Shown: positions 7,148 through 15,431 of the stretch, piece by piece
Layout of the letters: each line of letters starts with the position of its first letter
How positions within the stretch are numbered: the first letter of the stretch is position 1
NCBI GenBank assembly: GCA_031253985.1
Contig: JAIRVH010000078.1
Location: 1-51,644 of the forward strand
Direction of reading: 5' to 3'
DNA: 51,644 nt
DNA from: Sphingobacterium sp.
GTDB lineage: Bacteria > Bacteroidota > Bacteroidia > Sphingobacteriales > Sphingobacteriaceae
Position numbers and translations under genes: made by a program
Notes under the pieces: generated by a model
Seen by the model: only the letters and a program-made list of their open reading frames with translations
Databases searched by the model: none
What the model was told of the DNA's origin: nothing

Positions 7148-10117
7148 ATGAACAAACAGCTACTACGTCCATTTTGGGCCCTGAACATGCTACTCGGTGT
7201 AAGTGCTTCGGCATTTGCCCAACAGGCGACGCTTCAGGGGCGGGTAATGGACCAGAATGGAAGTTCTTTGGTGGGCGCTACACTGCGCTTCGAGGAACTT
7301 CAAAAATCACTGTCTACCAAAGCGAATGGGGATTTTAGCTTGGATAGACTACAAACGGGGAAATTACGGCTGAAAGTAAGTATGGTCGGATACGCGAGCT
7401 TGGATACGTTAATCCAAGTGAAAGATGGCCTCAATCCGTTAAATCTATACCTCAAATCCAATACAAGTGCGTTGGAGGAGGTCGTTGTGATCGGGTATGG
7501 TACGCAAAAGAAAAGTGATCTTACTGGGTCGATTAGTACGGTGAGTTCCAAGGATTTCCAAAAAGGACAGATCTCTTCACCTGAGCAGCTCATTATGGGT
7601 AAAGTTCCCGGCGTACAGATCACTACAAGTGGTGGGCAGCCTGGTGCAGGAAGCACAATCCGGATCCGTACAGGGGCTTCATTAAATGCCAGCAATGATC
7701 CGCTTATTGTTGTTGATGGAATTCCTTTGGCAGGTGGATCGGTATCGGGGGTCGCAAATCCATTGAGTTTGATTAACCCAAATGATATCGAAACATTCAC
7801 CATCTTGAAAGATGCCAACGCAACGGCTATTTACGGTTCGCGCGCATCGAATGGTGTCATCTTAATCACAACCAAAAAAGGGAGCCGCTCGGGAACACAG
7901 ATTAACTTCTCTACACAGAACTCGCTGGCGACGGTGGCCAATAAAGTTAAATTGCTCAGTGCGGACCAAATCCGAGATTATGTTAATACCAATGGCAGTG
8001 ATGCAATGAAAAAGCTGCTGGGAACTGCAAACACCGATTGGCAGGATGTGATCTATGGCAATGCATTTACAACGGATAATAATGTTAACATCGCTTCCAA
8101 AGCTGGAAATATGCCTTATCGTATTTCTGCAGGTTATATGAATCAGGATGGGGTGCTGAAAAATGATAACTTAAAACGGACGACTGCTGCATTGGCCTTG
8201 ACACCGAAATTTCTGGACAATCACCTCTCGTTGGATGTGAATGTGCGTGGTACTTGGTCGAAATCAAAATTTGCAACACAAGACGCGATCGGGGCAGCGA
8301 TTCAATTTGATCCGACACAGCCGGTTTTTGTCGAAGATAAAAATAGTTTTGGGGGGTATTATGAGTGGATTCAAGGGGATAAACCCAACCCGAATGCGCC
8401 AAGAAATCCACTAGCTTTGTTGGTTCTGCGCAAAGACAATGGGGATGTATTCAGAAGTATTGGAAATGCTAAGGTAGACTATAGTTTTCATTTTCTACCG
8501 GAACTGCATGCTAACCTAAATGTTGGTTATGATCTGGCCCGTTCAAAAGGGAATACGTTCACACCTGCGATAGCGGCCCGCAACTTCAATGAGGGCGGTG
8601 AAAGAACACAGTATAAAACCGACATCAATAACAAAACCCTTGAGTTTTACCTCAAGTATGATAAGGAATTACCAGCAATTAAAAGTAATATAGATGCGAC
8701 GTTAGGTTATGGTTATTATAAAAATAGCAGCAAAGTTTACAACTTTAATCGTACCAATGCCGAAGGGGATAAAATACTCAATGAACCAACGAGAGCCTTT
8801 GATAAACCTGAAAATTTGCTGATCTCCTATTATGGACGTCTAATCTATACCTACGACAATCGCTATGTGGTGTCAGGAACATTACGGGCAGATGGTTCTT
8901 CTCGTTTTAGCCCAGATAATCGCTGGGGATATTTTCCTTCGGTTGGATTTACCTGGCGAGCAAAAAATGAAGGGTTTTTAAAGGAAATAGCGGCAGTATC
9001 TGAGCTGAAACTTCGGTTAAGTTATGGAAAAACAGGTCAGCAGGATGGTATAGCCAATTATTCCTATATGCCTAATTATACAATCAGTGGCAACGAGTCT
9101 ATGTACCGTTTCGGTGATACATACTATTACTTGAATTCCCCTTTGGCTTATGACAGTGATATTCGCTGGGAGAGTACAACAACTTATAATGCCGGCGTTG
9201 ATTTTGGTTTCAGCAACAACCGTATTTATGGTAGTTTGGATTATTATTCGAAAAAGACCAAGGACCTGCTCAGTACGATTCCTGTTCCCGTAGGTTCGAA
9301 CTTTAGCAATTTCCTATTGACTAACGTCGGTAATATGGAAAATCAGGGTTTAGAGTTTAACTTACATTTTATTCCTGTAAAAACAGATAATTCGACCTTG
9401 GATATAGGTTTTAACCTGACTTATAATAAAAGTAAAGTAACCAATCTGACGCAGAGTGATGATCCAAACTTTATCGTAGAGACAGGCGGAATCCGTGGTG
9501 GTACAGGCGGAAATATTCAGGCACATAAGGTTAATTTCATGCCAAATAGTTTCAATGTATTCCAACAGGTCTACGATAATCAAGGAAAACCTGTTGAAGG
9601 TGTCTATGTAGACCGTAACGGAGATGGGGTAATCAGTGATAATGACCGTTATTTGTACAAATCACCTTTACCTAAATATCTTTTGGGTTTCACAGCTGCC
9701 TATAGCTACAAAAAATGGTCGGCAACGACGGTACTGCGTGCTAATCTGGATAATTATGTCTACGATAATGTTTCCTCTAACCTGGGAAGCGGTGCGAATA
9801 TCAATGATCAGGCAGTTTTGGTCATCAATAATGCTCCCGTAGATTTTTTAAATACCAATTTCCTTTTGAAGCAGTTACAAAGTGATTACTACATTAAAAA
9901 TGCTTCATTCCTGAAGATGGATAATGTCAATCTAAGCTACAATCTAGGGAAATTTCTTCGGAACAGTAAGGCCTCCATGTCGATTTCTGCAACCGTCCAA
10001 AATGTATTTACCATCACCAAGTACAAAGGTGTTGATCCCGAGATTTCCAATGGTATAGATGATCGTTTTTATCCTCGGCCGCGAACTTATGTATTGGGTG
10101 TAAATGTGAATTTTTAA
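7148..10117 (+). CDS. susC: SusC-type TonB-dependent transporter of the starch locus
   Basis: This 989-residue outer-membrane transporter has a signal peptide ending ASAFAQ, a carboxypeptidase-regulatory-like domain (about 27-105), and the SusC signature EEVVVIGYGTQKKSDLTG near residues 110-126. A plug follows (VPGVQI, IRIRTGASLNASNDPLIVVDG, ILKDANATAIYGSRASNGVI), then a 22-strand barrel to the C-terminus VNVNF. There is no STN domain, which fits control by LacI rather than by an anti-sigma factor. It imports malto-oligosaccharides released at the surface, with SusD as the lid. It sits 11 bases after the amylase gene and 11 bases before susD, clearly one operon. The starch assignment rests on the surrounding enzymes. 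Confidence 0.95.
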   Translation: MNKQLLRPFWALNMLLGVSASAFAQQATLQGRVMDQNGSSLVGATLRFEELQKSLSTKANGDFSLDRLQTGKLRLKVSMVGYASLDTLIQVKDGLNPLNLYLKSNTSALEEVVVIGYGTQKKSDLTGSISTVSSKDFQKGQISSPEQLIMGKVPGVQITTSGGQPGAGSTIRIRTGASLNASNDPLIVVDGIPLAGGSVSGVANPLSLINPNDIETFTILKDANATAIYGSRASNGVILITTKKGSRSGTQINFSTQNSLATVANKVKLLSADQIRDYVNTNGSDAMKKLLGTANTDWQDVIYGNAFTTDNNVNIASKAGNMPYRISAGYMNQDGVLKNDNLKRTTAALALTPKFLDNHLSLDVNVRGTWSKSKFATQDAIGAAIQFDPTQPVFVEDKNSFGGYYEWIQGDKPNPNAPRNPLALLVLRKDNGDVFRSIGNAKVDYSFHFLPELHANLNVGYDLARSKGNTFTPAIAARNFNEGGERTQYKTDINNKTLEFYLKYDKELPAIKSNIDATLGYGYYKNSSKVYNFNRTNAEGDKILNEPTRAFDKPENLLISYYGRLIYTYDNRYVVSGTLRADGSSRFSPDNRWGYFPSVGFTWRAKNEGFLKEIAAVSELKLRLSYGKTGQQDGIANYSYMPNYTISGNESMYRFGDTYYYLNSPLAYDSDIRWESTTTYNAGVDFGFSNNRIYGSLDYYSKKTKDLLSTIPVPVGSNFSNFLLTNVGNMENQGLEFNLHFIPVKTDNSTLDIGFNLTYNKSKVTNLTQSDDPNFIVETGGIRGGTGGNIQAHKVNFMPNSFNVFQQVYDNQGKPVEGVYVDRNGDGVISDNDRYLYKSPLPKYLLGFTAAYSYKKWSATTVLRANLDNYVYDNVSSNLGSGANINDQAVLVINNAPVDFLNTNFLLKQLQSDYYIKNASFLKMDNVNLSYNLGKFLRNSKASMSISATVQNVFTITKYKGVDPEISNGIDDRFYPRPRTYVLGVNVNF

Positions 10118-10128
10118 ACGAAACAACA

Positions 10129-11724
10129 ATGAAAAGATTAAATAAATATATAGGTGTTTGCTTGCTGGCCATAGCTTTGAGCAGCTGCCATAAGGATTTG
10201 GATTTAAAACCGACAAACGATGTAACCGCAGACGTAGCTTATCAGGATTTTAAAGGCTACACTTCGTCCTTTGCAAGGCTATATGGCTCATTGACTTTAA
10301 CCAGTACTTCAGGACCGAATAATACAGACTTAGGTGGTTTGGATGCCGGTACTTCTGATTTTTTGCGCCTTTTTTGGAATGCACAGGAACTTACTACAGA
10401 TGAGGCTGCATGTGCGTGGCTCAATGACCCGGGAATCAGCGGACTGGATTACCTCAACTTTGACGATAGTAATCCCATGCTGCGGGGTCTCTACACCCGC
10501 TGTGTCTATAGTGCTACACTTGTCAATGAATTTTTAAGAGAAAGTACGGATGCCAAATTGGCCGAGCGTGGTATTTCTGATGCAGATAAAACAGAAATAG
10601 CCTATTATCGGGCCGAAGCAAGATTCTTGCGTGCTTATAACTATTGGGTACTGCTTGATTTGTTTGGGAATCCACCCTTCGTAACCGAGGAAACTCCTGT
10701 AGGTAAAATATCGCCGCCACAGATCAAACGCCCCGAGCTTTTCGCGTATGTGGAGAAAGAACTGCTGGAGGTTGCAGGACAGCTAAAAGGAGCCAAACAG
10801 AATGTATATGGCCGCGTGGATCAGGTCGCAGCATGGGGACTTCTAGCCAGATTATACCTCAATGCTGAAGTCTATCTAGGTGCCGGAAATAAAAAATATA
10901 CCGAAGCCATTACGTATTCGGAAAAGGTATTGAACTCGGGTTATAGTTTGGGGACAAATTACCGGGAGCTTTTCTATGCAGATAATGATGTGAATAACCC
11001 CGAGTTTATTTTCTACCTGCCTTATGATGGAACCAAAACACAGAGCAAGGGCGGTACAACGTACCTGATCAATGCGGCGATTGATGCTACCATGAATCCG
11101 ACATCTTTTGGTGTACCCGGTGGCGGTTGGGCAGGAAATAGAACCCGCGACAATATTGCAACAATTTTTGGCGACTATTCCGGGGCCACAGACAAACGGG
11201 CAATGTTTCACTTGAATACAAGTGTTAAAATTGAAGACATCGCTGTTTACAAGCAGGGACTGGCAGTGACTAAATTCCGCAACGTGAACAAAGACGGTAA
11301 GACTGCTCCTCCGGCGGCTGAAGGTTTCGTTGCTTCCGTAGACTTTCCGTTGATTCGTTTAGCAGAAATGAATTTGATTTATGCTGAAGCTACCCTGCGG
11401 GGCGGTTCTGGCGGCAATCTGACAAAAGCATTGGACTACGTCAATAAACTGCGTGTACGCGCCTACGGCAACAACAGTGGAAACTTAACAAATCTTTCTT
11501 TGGATAATATTCTCAATGAGCGTGTGAAAGAACTATACTGGGAGGGATTTAGACGATCGGATCTAATCCGTTATGGCAAATTTACAGGTGATAATTACCT
11601 CTGGCCTTTTAAAGGCGGTGTGCTTGCTGGTCAGGCAGTTGCAGGGTATAGGGCACTGTTCCCGCTTCCAGCTTCGGATATTATCGCGAATTCCAATCTT
11701 GTACAGAATCCAGGCTATAATTAA
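10129..11724 (+). CDS. susD: SusD/RagB-family glycan-binding lipoprotein of the starch locus
   Basis: This 531-residue lipoprotein (lipobox region LLAIALSSC) has the usual SusD layout. The N-terminal helices contain an ARFLRAYNYWVLLDLFG motif (about residues 164-180). A TPR-like scaffold follows (VAAWGLLARLYLNAEVY), and the C-terminus carries LNERVKELYWEGFRRSDLIRYGKF. It ends LVQNPGYN, the common SusD ending. SusD proteins sit on the outer face of SusC and hold the glycan before import. The gene starts 11 bases after susC. Ligand specificity is inferred from neighbours; the family call is firm. Confidence 0.95.
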   Translation: MKRLNKYIGVCLLAIALSSCHKDLDLKPTNDVTADVAYQDFKGYTSSFARLYGSLTLTSTSGPNNTDLGGLDAGTSDFLRLFWNAQELTTDEAACAWLNDPGISGLDYLNFDDSNPMLRGLYTRCVYSATLVNEFLRESTDAKLAERGISDADKTEIAYYRAEARFLRAYNYWVLLDLFGNPPFVTEETPVGKISPPQIKRPELFAYVEKELLEVAGQLKGAKQNVYGRVDQVAAWGLLARLYLNAEVYLGAGNKKYTEAITYSEKVLNSGYSLGTNYRELFYADNDVNNPEFIFYLPYDGTKTQSKGGTTYLINAAIDATMNPTSFGVPGGGWAGNRTRDNIATIFGDYSGATDKRAMFHLNTSVKIEDIAVYKQGLAVTKFRNVNKDGKTAPPAAEGFVASVDFPLIRLAEMNLIYAEATLRGGSGGNLTKALDYVNKLRVRAYGNNSGNLTNLSLDNILNERVKELYWEGFRRSDLIRYGKFTGDNYLWPFKGGVLAGQAVAGYRALFPLPASDIIANSNLVQNPGYN

Positions 11725-11755
11725 TCACAATTGAAAACGAGAAGTTATTAAATAG

Positions 11756-12775
11756 ATGAAAATACTACACTATATCGGAATGATCCTAACCTTGTTTGTG
11801 GTCTTCCAGAGCTGTAAAAAAGATGAAACTCAGGCGCGTCTGTCCACAGAGGATGCGGTAAAAGCAGCTGTATTAACCCTAGATAAAACCAATCTGACGC
11901 TGTCAAAAGAGAACGCAAGCGATACGGTGCTGCACCTTTCGCTGGTGCCAGCAGATTTTGGATTTCAGGCAGCGGTAACCAATGTGCTCCAATTTGGGCT
12001 CAAAGGGGACAATTTTAAAACAGTAAAAGAAGTGATCGTTCCAAGCGGACGTACGGCGATAGGCTTTACGGGTTATGAATTGAACGGTTACCTCCTTGCG
12101 CTGGGTGTCCCAACAGGCGAGGCATCTGAATTTGACATTCGCCTAAAGTCGAGTATCAATGCGAAAATTGCGGCCGTATTTTCGGTCCTGTCGGGCCTTA
12201 AAGCAAGTCCTTATGCGTCGACGAGCTATTTGTATGTTCCGGGAGCCTATCAGGGATGGGATCCGGCAACGGCTGAATCTATGGTCTCCCCAACAAGTAA
12301 CGGTGCCTATACGGGGATTATCTTCTTTCCGGAAGCGAATTCAGAATTTAAGATTACGACGGAACGTAACTGGGCAAATTCTTATGGACAAACTGCCGAT
12401 GGTAAACTCGCTTTCAATGGCGGTGGAAATATAAAAGCACCGCGTGCAGGTAATCTGGAAATCGAGGTCAACACAACAGCCAACACTATTTCATTTAAAG
12501 ACCACAATTGGGGCATTATTGGCAGTGCCACACCGAAGGGCTGGGATGCCGATACGGATATGAAATTTGATAATACCAATCAGGTATGGAAGCTGACCGT
12601 TAGTTTGACAGCAGGGGAAATCAAATTCCGTAAAAATCACGATTGGGGAACCAACTTTGGAGGTGCTAATGGAAGTTTGCTGGCTGGCGGCGCCAACATC
12701 GCTGTAGCTACTGCAGGGACGTATGATATTGTCCTGGATCTCAATGCAAATACCTATACACTGACAAAGAAATAA
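11756..12775 (+). CDS. susE: SusE/SusF-like starch-binding outer-membrane lipoprotein
   Basis: This 339-residue lipoprotein has the lipobox region VVFQSC. An N-terminal Ig-like domain (about 25-150) is followed by two starch-binding modules. The first begins SYLYVPGAYQGWDPATAES and the second IIGSATPKGWDADTDM; each has the Trp of a GWD motif and a closing strand with a KIT or KFR core. This is the domain order of SusE (one Ig-like domain plus two CBMs) rather than the longer SusF. It would help hold starch at the cell surface next to SusC/SusD. The spacing to susD (31 bases) and to the neopullulanase (6 bases) supports one operon. Confidence 0.88.
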   Translation: MKILHYIGMILTLFVVFQSCKKDETQARLSTEDAVKAAVLTLDKTNLTLSKENASDTVLHLSLVPADFGFQAAVTNVLQFGLKGDNFKTVKEVIVPSGRTAIGFTGYELNGYLLALGVPTGEASEFDIRLKSSINAKIAAVFSVLSGLKASPYASTSYLYVPGAYQGWDPATAESMVSPTSNGAYTGIIFFPEANSEFKITTERNWANSYGQTADGKLAFNGGGNIKAPRAGNLEIEVNTTANTISFKDHNWGIIGSATPKGWDADTDMKFDNTNQVWKLTVSLTAGEIKFRKNHDWGTNFGGANGSLLAGGANIAVATAGTYDIVLDLNANTYTLTKK

Positions 12776-12781
12776 GAACGA

Positions 12782-14644
12782 ATGATGTTAAAAAGAAATA
12801 GAAAGATTACCACAGTATTAGTGGCACTAACTGTGCTTGGATGGAGCCCCTTATTGGGGCAATCCATTCAGCGCGTAGAACCCTTAAACTGGTGGGTAGG
12901 CATGGAAAACCCGACCTTGCAGCTCGTCGTCTATGGACCCCAGATTGGAAAAAGCGAGGTACAGGTAGAGGATAAAGGTATTGAACTTGTCAAAGTCAAT
13001 CGTGTAGAAAATCCCAATTATCTGTTTTTGGATGTAAAGGTTGCCGCTTCGGCCAAACCGGGCTGGTCAACATTTACTTTTAGTCAGGGAAAGAAAAAAC
13101 TAACTTACCGCTATGAGCTAAAACAAAGAGACCAAAAAATAAAAGCTCAAGGTGTGAACAGCGAAGATCTGATTTATCTTATTATGCCAGACCGCTTTGC
13201 CAATGGAAATAAGGCAAATGATCAGGTAAAAGGTATGCTGGATATGAGCTTAAACCGCGATTCCATGTACTTGCGCCATGGTGGCGACCTGGAGGGTATT
13301 ATCGGAAAGCTCGATTATCTGCAGGATCTCGGCGTAACATCACTGTGGTTGACACCTGTATTGACCAACGACATGCCGCAGGCTTCCTACCATGGCTATG
13401 CCAATACCGAAACATATCATATCGACCCGCGCTTGGGTAGCAATGATACCTATGTCCAATTGGGCGAACAGCTGCACAAGCGTCAGATGAAACTGATTTT
13501 TGATGTGGTGCCCAATCATATTGGCAGCTATCATTGGACCGTGAAAGACAAACCAATGGCTGACTGGCTCAATGAGTGGCCTACCTATACCCAGACCTCC
13601 TATAAAGATCAGACCGTTTTTGACCCTTATGCCTCGGCAGAAGATAAGAAAAAAATGGTCAAAGGCTGGTTTGTGCCCACGATGCCAGACATGAATGAAC
13701 AAAATCCATACGTTCAAAACTACCTGACGCAAAGTCATATCTGGTGGATAGAAACAGCCGCGATCGATGGTTTCCGGATTGATACCTATCCCTATAACGA
13801 TCTTGATTTTATGGCAAAATGGACCGATCGCATTCAGCAGGAGTATCCAAAGTTCACTTTTTTTGGTGAGACATGGGTGCACGGGGTTGCCAATCAGGCC
13901 TATTTTCTGGGCGGTAAACGGGTTGGTCAGGACGTGGATTCTAAGCTGATGGGCGTAACGGACTTTCAGCTTAATTATGCGATAGCTGATGCGCTCAACC
14001 AAAAGACCGAATGGACTGCCGGAGCCAATAAATTATATTCAACCTTGGCTTCTGACTATCAATACCCACATCCCGAGCGAAATGTACTTTTCTTGGATAA
14101 CCATGATAAAGACCGTTTTTTTTCGGTTGTAGGTGAAAATGTGCAGAAATATAAATCCGCGATGGCTTGGCTAATGACCACGCGCGGTATTCCCCAGTTA
14201 TATTATGGCGCTGAAATTCTGATGAAGAATTTCTCGAATCCCGATGGCTTGTTACGGGAAGATTTCCAGGGAGGTTTTGCAGGGGATAAACTCAATAAGT
14301 TTACTCCGGCCGGAAGGACAAAGGGCGAGCAGGAGATGTGGACCTTTGTTCAGACGCTTGCCAATTATCGCAAACAGCATGCTGTATTGCAGACGGGAAA
14401 AACGATGCAGTATGTGCCCGAGGACGGTATTTATGTCTATTTCCGCTACAACGAGCAGCAGACAATCATGGTTGTCATGAATTGCAATGACGCAGCCAAG
14501 GAGCTTAAGCTCGACCGTTTTAAAGAGCGAAATAACCAGGTGAAATCCTACTTCGATATTGTCCAAAAGCAAGAAACTATGCCAACCGACAATATCCTCA
14601 AGCTGGAAGCGTATCAGACGAAGGTCCTGGAGCTAAAGTTCTAA
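12782..14644 (+). CDS. susA: GH13 neopullulanase/cyclomaltodextrinase, SusA-like
   Basis: This 620-residue protein starts at tandem ATG codons. It has a signal peptide (VLVALTVLGWSPLLG) but no lipobox cysteine, so it is probably periplasmic. The N-terminal domain opens IQRVEPLNWWVGMENP, the cyclomaltodextrinase N-domain seen in Bacteroides SusA. The GH13 catalytic residues are present: Asp334 (DGFRID), Glu363 (FFGETW) and Asp442 (FLDNHDKDRF). The C-terminus is a short beta-sandwich. The enzyme should trim imported malto-oligosaccharides to maltose and other short sugars. It starts 6 bases after the SusE-like gene. With the downstream maltose phosphorylase, it replaces the SusB alpha-glucosidase route, since no GH97 or GH31 gene is present here. 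Confidence 0.9.
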   Translation: MMLKRNRKITTVLVALTVLGWSPLLGQSIQRVEPLNWWVGMENPTLQLVVYGPQIGKSEVQVEDKGIELVKVNRVENPNYLFLDVKVAASAKPGWSTFTFSQGKKKLTYRYELKQRDQKIKAQGVNSEDLIYLIMPDRFANGNKANDQVKGMLDMSLNRDSMYLRHGGDLEGIIGKLDYLQDLGVTSLWLTPVLTNDMPQASYHGYANTETYHIDPRLGSNDTYVQLGEQLHKRQMKLIFDVVPNHIGSYHWTVKDKPMADWLNEWPTYTQTSYKDQTVFDPYASAEDKKKMVKGWFVPTMPDMNEQNPYVQNYLTQSHIWWIETAAIDGFRIDTYPYNDLDFMAKWTDRIQQEYPKFTFFGETWVHGVANQAYFLGGKRVGQDVDSKLMGVTDFQLNYAIADALNQKTEWTAGANKLYSTLASDYQYPHPERNVLFLDNHDKDRFFSVVGENVQKYKSAMAWLMTTRGIPQLYYGAEILMKNFSNPDGLLREDFQGGFAGDKLNKFTPAGRTKGEQEMWTFVQTLANYRKQHAVLQTGKTMQYVPEDGIYVYFRYNEQQTIMVVMNCNDAAKELKLDRFKERNNQVKSYFDIVQKQETMPTDNILKLEAYQTKVLELKF

Positions 14645-14677
14645 AATAAATTAAATTTCTATAGCATTCATTTTTCA

Positions 14678-15325
14678 ATGATTAATTATAATAGTGTAAG
14701 AGCCGTTCTATTTGATTTGGACGGTGTGCTGGTGGATACCGCCATTTATCATTTTCAAGCTTGGCGTAGGTTGGCGGCGGAACTGGGCTATTCGTTTTCT
14801 GTGGTCGACAATGAACAGCTGAAAGGTGTAAGCCGTGTGGAATCCCTGGAACTGATTTTAAGCTGGGCGGGATTGGAAAAGTCCGAAACCGAGAAAGCTG
14901 ATTTGCTCACCAAAAAGAATCAATGGTACCTGGAGTTGATCGAGCAGCTGAATCCTGAACACTTGCTCGCAGGCAGTTTGGATCTATTAAAAAAACTGCA
15001 GGAAAAGGGTATTAAGATAGCACTTGGTTCGGCCAGTAAGAATGCATTGGGTATTCTTGAAAAAACAGGAATTATAGCCTATTTCGACGCGTTGATTGAC
15101 GGAAATGTTGTGCAGCTTTCCAAACCCAATCCAGAAGTTTTCCTGAAAGGGGCTGAGGTATTGGGGATTGAGCCGGCATACTGTCTGGTGCTCGAAGATG
15201 CCCAGGCTGGAATAGATGCGGCAAGGGCAGCAGGCATGCAGGTCATAGGGATTGGGCAGGCTGAACATCTTAACGGAGCAGATTTAGTTGTAGCCGATTT
15301 AGGAGCCTTAGTCGATAAATTTTAA
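14678..15325 (+). CDS. pgmB: Beta-phosphoglucomutase (HAD superfamily)
   Basis: This 215-residue cytoplasmic HAD enzyme has the motif FDLDGVLVD with nucleophile Asp13 and acid/base Asp15. The cap domain contains KGVSRVESLE (the beta-phosphoglucomutase substrate loop with Arg). Motif II is LGSASKN, and KPNPEVFL and VLEDAQAGIDAA complete the active site. It converts beta-D-glucose 1-phosphate to glucose 6-phosphate. The gene lies 33 bases after the neopullulanase gene and directly before the GH65 phosphorylase, which makes beta-glucose 1-phosphate. This pairing is a standard maltose phosphorolysis cassette, so the assignment is strong. Confidence 0.94.
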   Translation: MINYNSVRAVLFDLDGVLVDTAIYHFQAWRRLAAELGYSFSVVDNEQLKGVSRVESLELILSWAGLEKSETEKADLLTKKNQWYLELIEQLNPEHLLAGSLDLLKKLQEKGIKIALGSASKNALGILEKTGIIAYFDALIDGNVVQLSKPNPEVFLKGAEVLGIEPAYCLVLEDAQAGIDAARAAGMQVIGIGQAEHLNGADLVVADLGALVDKF

Positions 15326-15431
15326 ATTTTAGGAGCAATTCCAGTGATGGAAGCAAGGCGTAGATCATATTGGCAAAGAAGGCCAGTGAATTGAAATGGA
15401 GTGTCCATCGCGCATTGAAAAAAATAAAAAG

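Noticed and set aside
13340..14002. 220-codon minus-strand frame inside the neopullulanase gene
   Set aside because: It overlaps a gene with intact GH13 catalytic residues and shows no family motif of its own.
15396..15431. Extended N-terminus of the GH65 phosphorylase
   Set aside because: The 12 extra residues are lysine-rich and not expected in the family; ATG 15432 gives the usual start.
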